A DNA stretch of 64,000 nucleotides from Planktophila turicensis (lineage in GTDB: Bacteria > Actinomycetota > Actinomycetes > Nanopelagicales > Nanopelagicaceae): NCBI GenBank assembly GCA_965234405.1, contig OZ248346.1; one strand, written 5' to 3'. A program made the position numbers and the translations under genes. The notes beneath the pieces are model-generated. The model was not told the origin of the DNA, searched no databases, and worked only from the letters and a program-made list of their open reading frames with translations. Shown in pieces: positions 34,768 to 43,453 of this stretch. Every line of letters begins with the position of its first letter. Position 1 is the stretch's first letter.

Positions 34768-35543
34768 TTGAAGCTTCGAACTGCCCAGATAATTCCGACT
34801 ACGAGCCATGCAGTAATAATGGCAAAGGTACGGCCAGTTTCCCAATTGCCGGCTACTTCACGCGTAGCAAATGAGTCAGGAAGGAAGATTGAGCGAGCTC
34901 CTTGTGTCATCCACTTCAGAGGGAATATCGCTGCCACTTGCTGCATCCATTGTGGAAGATCGGTGAAGATAAAGAAGACACCGCTAAAGAATTGAAGAAC
35001 GATGACAACGGGTGAAACCACTGCGGATGCACCGCGTCCACTCTTTGGAACATTCGAGAATGCAATTCCAAGAACTGTTGAACATGCACTGCCAAGAACA
35101 AGGAGTGCGACAAGGAGCAACCACTTATCGGCACCAGTTGGGAGATTAACTCCAAAGAATGCAACGCCTGCTGCGAGAAGTAGGAAGACTTGAATCAACA
35201 TGCTCAGCGTTACAAGTATTGCCTTGCCGATGAAGTAACTGCTTGCCGGCATCGGGGTTCCGCGTAAACGCTTTAAGGTGCCGAATTCGCGCTCCATCGG
35301 AATCATGATGGCTAGCTGCTGGAAGCCAGTATTAACAAGGCCCGATGCAATCATACCGGCGACGAAGTACTGGCTAAATGTGACGCCTTCAGCAATTGAA
35401 TTAGAAAAGACGGAACCAAAGATTGCCAGCAAGATAAGCGGGAAGAGCATGGTGAAGACGACGGATTCGCGCTGGCGCATGAATTGTTTAATCTCAAGGC
35501 CGCCACGTTGGATACCAATCGAGAGCGCAGTTGGCTTACTCAT
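34752..35543 (-). CDS. ABC-2 type exporter permease
   Basis: 263 residues, six membrane segments, with PMEREFGTLKRLRGTPM, the cytoplasmic loop motif of DrrB/NodJ-type ABC-2 permeases. I use the ATG at 35543 with GGAGG 5 bases upstream; this start overlaps the ATPase stop by 8 bases. Works with the ATPase upstream to move a drug or lipid outward. Substrate unknown. Confidence 0.92.
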   Translation of the reverse strand: MSKPTALSIGIQRGGLEIKQFMRQRESVVFTMLFPLILLAIFGSVFSNSIAEGVTFSQYFVAGMIASGLVNTGFQQLAIMIPMEREFGTLKRLRGTPMPASSYFIGKAILVTLSMLIQVFLLLAAGVAFFGVNLPTGADKWLLLVALLVLGSACSTVLGIAFSNVPKSGRGASAVVSPVVIVLQFFSGVFFIFTDLPQWMQQVAAIFPLKWMTQGARSIFLPDSFATREVAGNWETGRTFAIITAWLVVGIIWAVRSFKWERD

Positions 35544-36390
35544 GGGTGCCTCCAATCATTTCGAGGTAGATATCTTCAAGGGATGCTCGCTTTACATTGA
35601 GCTCTGGAACTTCTCCACCGAATTGCGACGAAAGCTGATTCACGAGTTGTGTTGGGTTTGCTGACTTCTCGCTACGAAGCTCTGAACCATCGCGCCAAGA
35701 GACCGTTGCAAGAGAAGTTGCCCGACCACCAAGCAGTGCCGGAGTTGAGACTTCAATTATCTTTCCGCGATTGATAACAGCGACTCGATCAGCAAGTGCT
35801 TCAGCTTCATCGAGGTAATGGGTGGTCAGAAGAATTGTTGCGCCTTCATCACGAAGTTTGCGAATCAACTGCCAAAATGCGCGACGCGCTTCTGGATCAA
35901 AACCTGTTGTTGGTTCATCAAGGAAGATGAGTTCGGGGCTGCCGATAATTCCGAGCGCCACATCGAGTCTGCGACGTTGCCCACCTGAAAGTGTGCGACC
36001 TAGTGCATCTGCTTTCTCAGTTAACCCGACTAACTCAATGACTTCTCGAGCGTCTTTTGGATGCTCGTAATACTTTGCAAAGTGCGAGACAGATTCGTAG
36101 ACAGTTAAATCACCAGCATCAGCAGTTGATTGCAGAACGATTCCAATGCGATCACGCCAAGCTTGACCAGCGCGCCCCTTTGTCGATGGATCAAAGCCCA
36201 GTACCTGAACTTCACCTGAATCTCGGTCGCGGAAGCCTTCGAGAATTTCTACTGTGGTGGTCTTGCCGGCGCCGTTGGGGCCAAGCAGCGCAAAGATTTC
36301 GCCCTGTTTGATATCGAGATCGAGGCCATCGACTGCCTGGTTGGCTCCATAGCTCTTGCGAAGCCCCGAAACGCTGATGACTGTGCTCAT
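35536..36390 (-). CDS. ABC-2 exporter ATP-binding protein
   Basis: 284 residues. Walker A GPNGAGKTTTVEIL near 37, signature GRTLSGGQRRRLDVALG, Walker B LIFLDEPTTGFDPEARR, H-loop LLTTHYLDEAE: the DrrA/multidrug class. Paired with the permease it overlaps. The C-terminal 60 residues are the usual regulatory tail of this class. Confidence 0.93.
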   Translation of the reverse strand: MSTVISVSGLRKSYGANQAVDGLDLDIKQGEIFALLGPNGAGKTTTVEILEGFRDRDSGEVQVLGFDPSTKGRAGQAWRDRIGIVLQSTADAGDLTVYESVSHFAKYYEHPKDAREVIELVGLTEKADALGRTLSGGQRRRLDVALGIIGSPELIFLDEPTTGFDPEARRAFWQLIRKLRDEGATILLTTHYLDEAEALADRVAVINRGKIIEVSTPALLGGRATSLATVSWRDGSELRSEKSANPTQLVNQLSSQFGGEVPELNVKRASLEDIYLEMIGGTHE

Positions 36391-36413
36391 ATGGCTATCT
36401 TGTCACTGAGTCA

Positions 36414-36440
36414 GTAAAAGTGCGAGAAAATAACGCCATG
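36414..36440 (+). promoter_or_regulatory. Shared 27-nt leader, copy A
   Basis: Ends on the ATG of the zinc-motif gene. Matches 23 of 27 positions in the leader of the DUF4032 gene (40103-40129); both have GTAAA, then CGAGA, then AATAAC and CCATG at the same spacing. Confidence 0.5.
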
Positions 36441-36755
36441 AGCCCGCGTAAGAATTATCCCAAAAATCGTAGGCCTAAAAGTGGCGATGATGAACCAATC
36501 ACAATCGCTTCTAATCAAAGTTTTGAAGAAGATGACAATGGTTTATGGATCGTTAGAAAGTTAACGGGATCTGCTGCAAATAAACCATATCGCTGCCCTG
36601 GTTGCGACCAGTTAATTCCGATGGCAACGCCACACACAGTTGCATGGCTTGAAGGCGATGAAGATAACCGCAGACATTGGCATAACGCATGCTGGACCAA
36701 GCGAAACAATCGCCGTCCTCGTACAGAACGTACGCGCAATGCCCCTAGATATTAA
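36438..36755 (+). CDS. Small conserved actinobacterial protein with CxxC zinc motif
   Basis: 105 residues from the ATG at 36438; a GTG 18 bases upstream is in frame but less likely. Basic N-terminus, then CPGCDQLIPMATPHTV and RRHWHNACWTKR: two cysteines followed by His and Cys residues spaced as in a small zinc ribbon. Proteins of this type are widespread and uncharacterised in actinobacteria. Its stop overlaps the convergent aldehyde dehydrogenase stop. Confidence 0.75.
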   Translation: MSPRKNYPKNRRPKSGDDEPITIASNQSFEEDDNGLWIVRKLTGSAANKPYRCPGCDQLIPMATPHTVAWLEGDEDNRRHWHNACWTKRNNRRPRTERTRNAPRY

Positions 36756-38230
36756 CCGAGGCGACCCTTTAGCAATTTAGTTACTTTCACAATTAACTTA
36801 TCGCTTCCTGGTGTACGAGAGAAACTTGTAAATGCAATCGGCAATTGGAATCTGGCACGCACAACAGTGCGCGGATAAGTGAATTCGAGAATTCCTTCAG
36901 GTCCGTGGATGCGACCGTAGCCGCTATCTTTCACACCGCCGAATGGCACTGAATCAACAGCTGCAAATGAGATCACGGAGTTAATGGCAACCATGCCGGT
37001 GTGAAGCTGTGAAGCAATGTGCTTGCCGCGACGCTTCGACCAGACAGCAGCGCCAAGTCCGTACCGACTGGCATTGGTAAGGCGAATTGCTTCAGCCATT
37101 GTTTTCACACGGTTAATTGCAATTGTTGGCCCGAAGGTTTCTTCAGTCATTGCAATCGAATCTTCGGGAACATCGCAGAAGATCACTGGTTCAACAAAGG
37201 GAGCTTTTACAGAGCCAGAGCCACCCATCAAAACTGTGGCACCACGTGCGATTGCATCATCGATATGAGATTGAATAATCGGAATCTGCTTGGGCATTGT
37301 GGTCGGCCCATATTTTCCATGCCCTGGTGCACCTGGGCGGATATCTTTCGCAATCTCAAGAACTTTCTCAATGAACTTATCGGCAACGCGTTCATCAACA
37401 TATACGCGCTCTGCACCGATACATGTTTGGCCAGCATTGGAAAAAGCTGACCAGACTGTGGCATCAGCAGCTCGCTTGATATCAGCATCGTGAGCGACGA
37501 TGACAGGATCTTTACCGCCGCATTCAAGGACTACAGGGGTCATGTGGGCCGCGCAGGTTGCAGCAACAATCTTTGCGGTTCTCGTTGAACCCGTGAAAGC
37601 TAACTTGTCGATGCCGCTCTCGCAGAGGAACTTTCCTGTTTCCCCAAGACCGGTAATGCAGGTAAATACATCGGCAAAGAGAGATGAATCTATAAATGAT
37701 TGTGCGAGGTATTCACCGACTGCAGGTGTGTATTCACTCGGCTTAAAGACAACGGTATTGCCAGCGGCAAGTGCATAAGCGATAGAGCCAAGGGGAGTAA
37801 AGACGGGATAGTTCCAAGGTCCAATGACTCCAACGACTCCCACAGGTGATCTTTCAACCGTTGCTGACATATTTGCCATCAAGAGACCAGGAGAGCGATG
37901 AGAGGTACGCATTACAGATTCTGCGTGACGAGCAGCCCACGCAATATGACCTGCTGCAAGGGAAGCTTCTAGCTTTGCATCACTGACTGGCTTTCCAGTT
38001 TCGAGTGAGACTAGCTCTGAGAGTGAATCAATATTGTCGAGTAGATCAGTGCTCCACTTCAGCAAGACTTTGCGGCGTCCACGGAAACCCAGCTCGCGCC
38101 ATTCGCGTGAAGCTTCACGAGCGCGTTCAACGGCAGCAACGACGGCTGTCTCGTTATAAATCTCGTGAGAAGAAATCACTTCATTTGTTACTGGATTATG
38201 CGAATCGAATGTTGTCGTTGAGTCAGCCAT
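36752..38230 (-). CDS. Aldehyde dehydrogenase (succinate-semialdehyde dehydrogenase-like)
   Basis: 492 residues. Catalytic Cys in SNAGQTCIGAERVYV and general-base Glu in VVLECGGKDPVIV; VGVIGPWNYPVFTPLGSIA and KPSEYTPA bind NAD(P). Resembles the GabD2-type semialdehyde dehydrogenases of actinobacteria; substrate uncertain. I start at the ATG at 38230, six bases downstream of a TAGTCT box; a TTG two codons earlier is less likely. Divergent from the hydrolase gene with a 23-base gap. Confidence 0.92.
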   Translation of the reverse strand: MADSTTTFDSHNPVTNEVISSHEIYNETAVVAAVERAREASREWRELGFRGRRKVLLKWSTDLLDNIDSLSELVSLETGKPVSDAKLEASLAAGHIAWAARHAESVMRTSHRSPGLLMANMSATVERSPVGVVGVIGPWNYPVFTPLGSIAYALAAGNTVVFKPSEYTPAVGEYLAQSFIDSSLFADVFTCITGLGETGKFLCESGIDKLAFTGSTRTAKIVAATCAAHMTPVVLECGGKDPVIVAHDADIKRAADATVWSAFSNAGQTCIGAERVYVDERVADKFIEKVLEIAKDIRPGAPGHGKYGPTTMPKQIPIIQSHIDDAIARGATVLMGGSGSVKAPFVEPVIFCDVPEDSIAMTEETFGPTIAINRVKTMAEAIRLTNASRYGLGAAVWSKRRGKHIASQLHTGMVAINSVISFAAVDSVPFGGVKDSGYGRIHGPEGILEFTYPRTVVRARFQLPIAFTSFSRTPGSDKLIVKVTKLLKGRLG

Positions 38231-38236
38231 GAGCAA

Positions 38237-38246
38237 AGACTAGACT
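38237..38246. promoter_or_regulatory. Overlapping divergent leaderless -10 boxes
   Basis: Minus-strand TAGTCT (38237-38242), six bases before the ALDH ATG, and plus-strand TAGACT (38241-38246), seven bases before the hydrolase ATG. The boxes share two bases, so the two genes can hardly be transcribed at the same instant. Confidence 0.6.
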
Positions 38247-38253
38247 CCCAACT

Positions 38254-38964
38254 ATGTCGGAACCAATCCGCCCCAGCACAATTCTTCCGGGTCTACGCAC
38301 ACCTTTTACGGTGACCACCGAAGATGGCCAGACTTTAATCGGCGAAGTAAGCGCACCGCTAGATAACCCAACTGCTGCAATTCTCTGTTGCCATCCCAAC
38401 CCAACGGGTGGTGGAATGATGGATAGCCATATCTACAAAAAGGCTGCCAACCGCCTACCTGCGATGGCTGGCATCACCGTTGTTCGTTTTAATACTCGCG
38501 GCACAACGAGTGAAGCCGGAACAAGTACCGGTACATACGACAATGGTCGCGCAGAAAAATACGATGTGGAAGCGATGATTCGATACTGCTTCGATACATT
38601 AAAACTTACGCAGCTTTGGGTTGTTGGTTGGTCATTCGGAACCAGCATTGCAATTAGCCATGCACGCGATCCACGCGTTAAAGGACTCATTCTCTTAAGC
38701 CCAACACTTCTCGATATCGTCGATGGCGATCTTGAATTCTGGGCTCAAGACGGAAGACCAATCACAGCACTTATTCCCGAACATGACGATTACTTAAAGC
38801 CTGATCAAGCAAAGGTTCGATTCGCCGTTGTTCCACAGATCAATCTCATTGCAGTTGATGGTGCAAAGCACTTATGGGTTGGCGAACCTTATGTTCATCG
38901 CGTTCTGTCGGAAATTACTCAGATAGTGGCGCCGGAACGACTTCCTTTACCTACCGACATCTAG
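38254..38964 (+). CDS. Alpha/beta hydrolase
   Basis: 236 residues. Nucleophile Ser in VVGWSFGTSIAISHA, oxyanion region CCHPNPTGGGMMDSHIY, acid in PEHDDYL and His in DGAKHLWVG complete the triad. The HPNPxxGGxMDS block is typical of the small YsgG/DUF-type hydrolases (dienelactone-like). Substrate unknown. Divergent from ALDH. Confidence 0.88.
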   Translation: MSEPIRPSTILPGLRTPFTVTTEDGQTLIGEVSAPLDNPTAAILCCHPNPTGGGMMDSHIYKKAANRLPAMAGITVVRFNTRGTTSEAGTSTGTYDNGRAEKYDVEAMIRYCFDTLKLTQLWVVGWSFGTSIAISHARDPRVKGLILLSPTLLDIVDGDLEFWAQDGRPITALIPEHDDYLKPDQAKVRFAVVPQINLIAVDGAKHLWVGEPYVHRVLSEITQIVAPERLPLPTDI

Positions 38965-38978
38965 CGATTGAAATCTAG

Positions 38979-40094
38979 TTAAGACTTCTCAGCGCGAGGA
39001 TAGACAACTTCTTCCAGAATAAGGATGATCGAAGCAGCTACTGGTACTGCCAAGAGTCCACCGACAAGACCAAGAAGTGATGTTCCCAAGAGTGCGGCAA
39101 TGATTGTGACTGCGCCTGGAACATTGAGTGTGCGCTTCATAATCTTCGGAGTCAGAATGTAATTTTCGACTTGGACGTAAACAACGTATCCAACGAAGGC
39201 AATGACACCGACTGTGACAGATTCAGTCAGAGCAATAATGGTGAAGATTGCTGAACCAATGAAGTGGCCAATCAAAGGAACCAATCCACAGATAAAGATG
39301 ATGATTCCGATTGCAATAGGGGATGGAAGGCCAAGGAGTGCTCCAAAGATTGTCATAAAGAGAGCTGCAAAGAAGGAGACCAGAATCTGGCTGCCAACGA
39401 AGGCGCCCACGCGGGAAATAATCGCCTCGGTAAGAGCTGCCACACGTGGTCTGCGGCTTGCAGGAACAAGCTTCAAACCAAGCTCAGTTGCTTGTGGCAG
39501 CGATGTGATGAAGTAAAGGGTTAGAACCAAGATTGTAAGCGCTGTAAATGTTCCAGAGAGAACAGATTTTCCAACACCGATTACTCCACCGAATGCGGTG
39601 ATCAGAAGCGTCCCATCGGAAGTAACGCTATTTAACTTCTTCTGAAGAGAATCGATGATTCCATATTGCTCATTGAGGTTTGCAATAGTTGTGTTGTTTT
39701 TGAGGTTCTCAAGAAGTGCGGGTGCTGTCTCGATCAGGTGTGTTCCTTGCGTGACTAGCGGCGGAACTACGAGTGCTGCAAAGAGTCCGACAAAAGCAAT
39801 AACTGCAACAAAAATTACAGCGACTGCGCCGGCTCGAGATAGTCCGCGTCGACGAATTGCTTCGACAGCAGGATTAAGGCCAGTTGCCAAGAAGAGTGCA
39901 ACGAGGATCAATACAAATACGCCAGAGGCGCTAGCAAGTGCTCGCATCATGACAAATGCGGTGAGAGCCCCCACTGTTGCCACAAAACCGAAATAGAAGG
40001 GATGTCCGCGGTCGATAGGTGCGCCAGCGGCACCAAAATCAGGAGTTGCGGGTGATTCTTTTGGTTTTCTCTTCATGCGCTCTGAAATGGCCAT
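38979..40094 (-). CDS. AI-2E family transporter
   Basis: 371 residues, about eight membrane helices in the typical 3 + 5 arrangement: FVLILVALFLATGLNPAVEAI, FICGLVPLIGHFIG, and the C-terminal YVVYVQVENYILTPKIMKR block that defines the family (E. coli YdiK/PerM/TqsA). May be a sodium/proton-linked exporter; the autoinducer name is historical. A TACAAT box lies 5 bases before the ATG. Divergent from the DUF4032 gene with 32 bases between. Confidence 0.92.
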   Translation of the reverse strand: MAISERMKRKPKESPATPDFGAAGAPIDRGHPFYFGFVATVGALTAFVMMRALASASGVFVLILVALFLATGLNPAVEAIRRRGLSRAGAVAVIFVAVIAFVGLFAALVVPPLVTQGTHLIETAPALLENLKNNTTIANLNEQYGIIDSLQKKLNSVTSDGTLLITAFGGVIGVGKSVLSGTFTALTILVLTLYFITSLPQATELGLKLVPASRRPRVAALTEAIISRVGAFVGSQILVSFFAALFMTIFGALLGLPSPIAIGIIIFICGLVPLIGHFIGSAIFTIIALTESVTVGVIAFVGYVVYVQVENYILTPKIMKRTLNVPGAVTIIAALLGTSLLGLVGGLLAVPVAASIILILEEVVYPRAEKS

Positions 40095-40102
40095 GCTTTA
40101 TT

Positions 40103-40129
40103 GTAAAGGTACGAGAGAATAACCCCATG
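40103..40129 (+). promoter_or_regulatory. Shared 27-nt leader, copy B
   Basis: Leader of the DUF4032 gene, ending on its ATG; 23 of 27 bases match the leader at 36414-36440. Overlaps the TACAAT box of the divergent AI-2E gene. Confidence 0.5.
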
Positions 40130-41374
40130 GCCTTACGGATAACTGGACTCGGCGAAGAAATCGCAGCAGTCACAGGCCTACCGTGGAATGTGCCTCTGGA
40201 AGAGTGGCCTGAAGACCCAATGCTCGCCGAGAAGCGCGGTATCTCGCGCCACATCGTGCGCCTAGTCCGTTCTACCGATGATCCTGACTCTGAGGTCTAT
40301 GCGGTTAAAGAGACTGTCTCTGAATTTGCTAACCGTGAATACAAAATCCTTCGCGAGCTAACACACCTAGATTCTCCAAGCGTTCAATCGATTGCCGTAA
40401 TTGAAGGTCGCACCGATAAGAATGGCGAAGAACTTCCTTGCGCTCTCGTTACTCGCTTCTTACCGTACTCACTTCCATATCGCGTAGTTCTAAGCGACAA
40501 GACCGTAACTGCAGAAGATGTCACCTTGATGGCAAACGCACTGGCGTTATTGCTTGTTCGCCTGCACTTGCTTGGTTTTTGGTGGGGCGATTGTTCACTT
40601 TCCAACACACTCTTCCGCCGAGATGCTGAGGCGTATGCGGCATATCTTGTAGATGCCGAAACTGGTGAGTTCCAAAAGTCGTTGACTGCAGGTCAGCGCG
40701 AACACGATCTAGAAATCGCACACTTCAACGTTGCTGCAGAACTTGAAGATCTGCAGCTGTCTGGAGTTCTTTATCCAGGTATGGATCCAATCCGCGCGAG
40801 TACCGCTCTTATTAAGCGATACCACCGACTTTGGTCTGCACTGAAAGATCGCCAAGTACTTGATCCAACTGATCGCCATGCAGTTGAACGCGCAATGCGC
40901 CAGTTGCATGACCTTGGCTTTGCAGTGGAAGAAGTATCTGTATCAATGGAAGAGGGCGAGAACGAAGGCAAGTTGGTCTTCCAGCCAAAGCTTGTTGCTG
41001 CCGGGTATCACAAGAACCGTCTTCGTGAATTGATGGGTCTTGAAACTGAAGAGCTACAGGCAAAGCGACTACTTGCATCATTCGATCGATTCAGAGGCCG
41101 CGAAAAATCTCCTAAGCCACCGATGCATGATTCTGCAAAGCGTTGGCTCGATGAAGTATTTCGTCCGACCGTTAATTTGATTCCACCAGAGCTAGAAGGA
41201 CGAATTGAACTTGCTCAATTTTTCCATGAAGCCCTTGAACACCGCTGGTATTTGAGTGAGCGCGCAGGCCACGATGTTGGACTAGAGTTTGCTGCGAAGT
41301 CATATGTAACAGAAGTTTTGCCATACCGTCGCGACTCTGGAGTCGATGTACGCGTTGATGGCGCGATGCAATAG
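40127..41374 (+). CDS. DUF4032 protein, kinase-like fold
   Basis: 415 residues from the ATG at 40127; the frame is open to 40019 but that part is not protein-like. The N-terminal half has a lipopolysaccharide-kinase-like layout: YAVKETVSEFANREYKIL (Lys and Glu), LLVRLHLLGFWWGDCSLSNT (catalytic-loop-like HxxGxxxGDxxxxN) and YLVDAETGEF. DUF4032 follows. Conserved across actinobacteria, role unknown. The next gene starts 13 bases after its stop. Confidence 0.88.
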   Translation: MALRITGLGEEIAAVTGLPWNVPLEEWPEDPMLAEKRGISRHIVRLVRSTDDPDSEVYAVKETVSEFANREYKILRELTHLDSPSVQSIAVIEGRTDKNGEELPCALVTRFLPYSLPYRVVLSDKTVTAEDVTLMANALALLLVRLHLLGFWWGDCSLSNTLFRRDAEAYAAYLVDAETGEFQKSLTAGQREHDLEIAHFNVAAELEDLQLSGVLYPGMDPIRASTALIKRYHRLWSALKDRQVLDPTDRHAVERAMRQLHDLGFAVEEVSVSMEEGENEGKLVFQPKLVAAGYHKNRLRELMGLETEELQAKRLLASFDRFRGREKSPKPPMHDSAKRWLDEVFRPTVNLIPPELEGRIELAQFFHEALEHRWYLSERAGHDVGLEFAAKSYVTEVLPYRRDSGVDVRVDGAMQ

Positions 41375-41387
41375 CGAGGAAGATGCC

Positions 41388-42248
41388 ATGAGTTTGCCAC
41401 CTAACTTTTCACAAGCGTTTGATCTCAGCTCACTTGGAAAGCCAAAGGCAGATACATCAACTCCAGCTCCAGGCCTCGAAGTAACCGCGCAAAATTTACA
41501 GACCGAAATTCTTCCGCTCTCGGAAACCAAGCCAGTTGTCATTTTATGTTGGACTCCTCGCTCTATTGAATCCCTCGAACTTCTTCGCACTCTAGGAAAA
41601 CTTGAAGCAGAAGATTCAGGAAAGTGGGTCCTTGCTTACGTCAATATCGACGAACAGGCGCCAGTGGCTCAAGCTTTGCAAGCGCGAACAATTCCTTACG
41701 GTGTTGTCTTCATCGGAGGACAAGCAATTCCATTCTTAGAACAACCGCTGAGTGAAGCCCAACTTCGCGAAGTTATTCTCAAGATTCTGACCGTTGCAGC
41801 ACAGCAGGGAATCGGTGATGAGCCAGTTGAAGCAACTGAACCTGAAGAGGATGAAGCGCTAGCTGCCCTTGATCAAGGTGATTACGCAACTGCCGAAGCT
41901 GCATATAAGCGACTGCTCGCCAGAAAGCCAAACGATAATTATGCAAAGTTAGGTCTTGCCCAAGTTCAACTTCTTGCACGTACTCATGGCGTCGATGCAG
42001 CGAAGGTAATGGAAGAAGCCGTAAAGAACCCTGACGATATTGAACTTCAGATTCAATGTGCCGACGTTGAAGTAATGAGCGGTTATCTCGAGCCAGCATT
42101 TGATCGTTTGCTTCGGCTCTTGGTTCTCTTTGACGGAGACGAACAGAAGCGCATTAAAGATCGCCTCCTTGAACTCTTCGCCCTGGTTGACCCAGCAGAT
42201 CCACGCGTTATTAAGGCTCGAACTCAGCTTGCGAATGCCCTCTTTTAA
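41388..42248 (+). CDS. YbbN-like thioredoxin-fold/TPR protein
   Basis: 286 residues from the ATG at 41388 (GAGGAAG upstream). A thioredoxin-like domain (about 35-145) in which the CxxC redox site is replaced by CWTPRSIE, so it cannot act as a classical oxidoreductase; then TPR-like helices (LDQGDYATAEAAYKRLLARK). This is the plan of E. coli CnoX/YbbN, a chaperone partner. Overlaps the following MFS gene by one base (TAATG). Confidence 0.88.
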   Translation: MSLPPNFSQAFDLSSLGKPKADTSTPAPGLEVTAQNLQTEILPLSETKPVVILCWTPRSIESLELLRTLGKLEAEDSGKWVLAYVNIDEQAPVAQALQARTIPYGVVFIGGQAIPFLEQPLSEAQLREVILKILTVAAQQGIGDEPVEATEPEEDEALAALDQGDYATAEAAYKRLLARKPNDNYAKLGLAQVQLLARTHGVDAAKVMEEAVKNPDDIELQIQCADVEVMSGYLEPAFDRLLRLLVLFDGDEQKRIKDRLLELFALVDPADPRVIKARTQLANALF

Positions 42249-43453
42249 TGGCTAAAGACATTCACCATAAGTTAGAGCAGAGACTTCTACATACAGTCTT
42301 CTTCCTCTTTGGCTTTGGCATCATGGCGTGGGTTCCACGCTTTCCTGAAGTAAAGGCAAATCTAGGTCTGCAAAATGGTGCATTCGGTTCATTGATGAGT
42401 ACTGGATCCATCGGTGCATTCTTTGGTCTACTCACCGTCGGACACATCATCCATAAATATGGCGCTCTTAAAGTAACTATTGCATCGATACTCATTCTCT
42501 TTTCAAGCTTGGGTGTGCTCGTTCACCTCAATTCAAGCTTCTTATTCCTCATCTTCAATATCGCCTTTGGTTTCGGAATTACAGCAGTCCACGTCTGCCT
42601 CAATAGCCAGGGCTTTCACTTCCTTGAGCGCAGCAAAATCAATCTGATAACAAGTACTGCTGGATACTGGAGCGCAGGTGCGCTCAGCACAGCAATTCTT
42701 TCGGGTGTTTTAGTTGGCCGAGTAGGTCTCATAGCTCACGTCAACTTCTTATGCGTAACACTCACAATCGCAATGATTGCAATCGTCTTAAGACTTCGTC
42801 CTGTCTTACTTGAATCAAACACTGATTCCGATCACGACTACTCAATCAAAGATATCTTCACTGGTTTCAGAATTGATTGGCCGGTAAGTCTTGGAATGGC
42901 ATGTGCTGTCTATCTTGAATTCGCAATTGGTGACTGGGGAACAATCTTTACTAAAGATCGCCTCGATATCGATGCCGGCCTCAGTACTGCGCCATACATT
43001 GTCTTCACAGCGATGATGATCTTTGGTCGACTACTTATCCACAAACTTATTCCACGCGCTCCACTGGATCTCTGGGTTAAGCGCGCTGCACTATTAGCTG
43101 GCGCTGGCTTCGGAATCTGCATCATCACCGCAACGCACCTGCCTGCAACGCTGAAGTGGTGGTCTTACGGCCTCTTCGTTCTAGCCTTCTTCTTCGCGGG
43201 GCTTGGCTCATCATTCTTAGGACCTTCCTTCTTTGCCGCAGCTAACCGCCGCTCATCCCTGCCTAGCGCTGTGGTTGTAGGCCAATTTGGCGTCGTCAAT
43301 AACGTACTTCTCTTTGGAATTAAGTGGATTGTTGCCTGGACGATTCAATTCACAGGATCGATTGCGCTTGCGATGATGATTCCAACAGTGATGATGTTGG
43401 CAACTGTCTTCTTTGCTGATTCACTCAAAGAAAACTCAAAGTCTAAAGTTTAA
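42248..43453 (+). CDS. MFS transporter
   Basis: 401 residues, twelve membrane segments. N-terminal GIMAWVPRFPEVKANLGL and GHIIHKYGALKV in loop 2-3 fit the major facilitator fold, nearest in style to the YbjJ/FucP-like group. Translationally coupled to the YbbN-like gene. Its stop overlaps the convergent glgB stop by 4 bases. Substrate unknown. Confidence 0.9.
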   Translation: MAKDIHHKLEQRLLHTVFFLFGFGIMAWVPRFPEVKANLGLQNGAFGSLMSTGSIGAFFGLLTVGHIIHKYGALKVTIASILILFSSLGVLVHLNSSFLFLIFNIAFGFGITAVHVCLNSQGFHFLERSKINLITSTAGYWSAGALSTAILSGVLVGRVGLIAHVNFLCVTLTIAMIAIVLRLRPVLLESNTDSDHDYSIKDIFTGFRIDWPVSLGMACAVYLEFAIGDWGTIFTKDRLDIDAGLSTAPYIVFTAMMIFGRLLIHKLIPRAPLDLWVKRAALLAGAGFGICIITATHLPATLKWWSYGLFVLAFFFAGLGSSFLGPSFFAAANRRSSLPSAVVVGQFGVVNNVLLFGIKWIVAWTIQFTGSIALAMMIPTVMMLATVFFADSLKENSKSKV

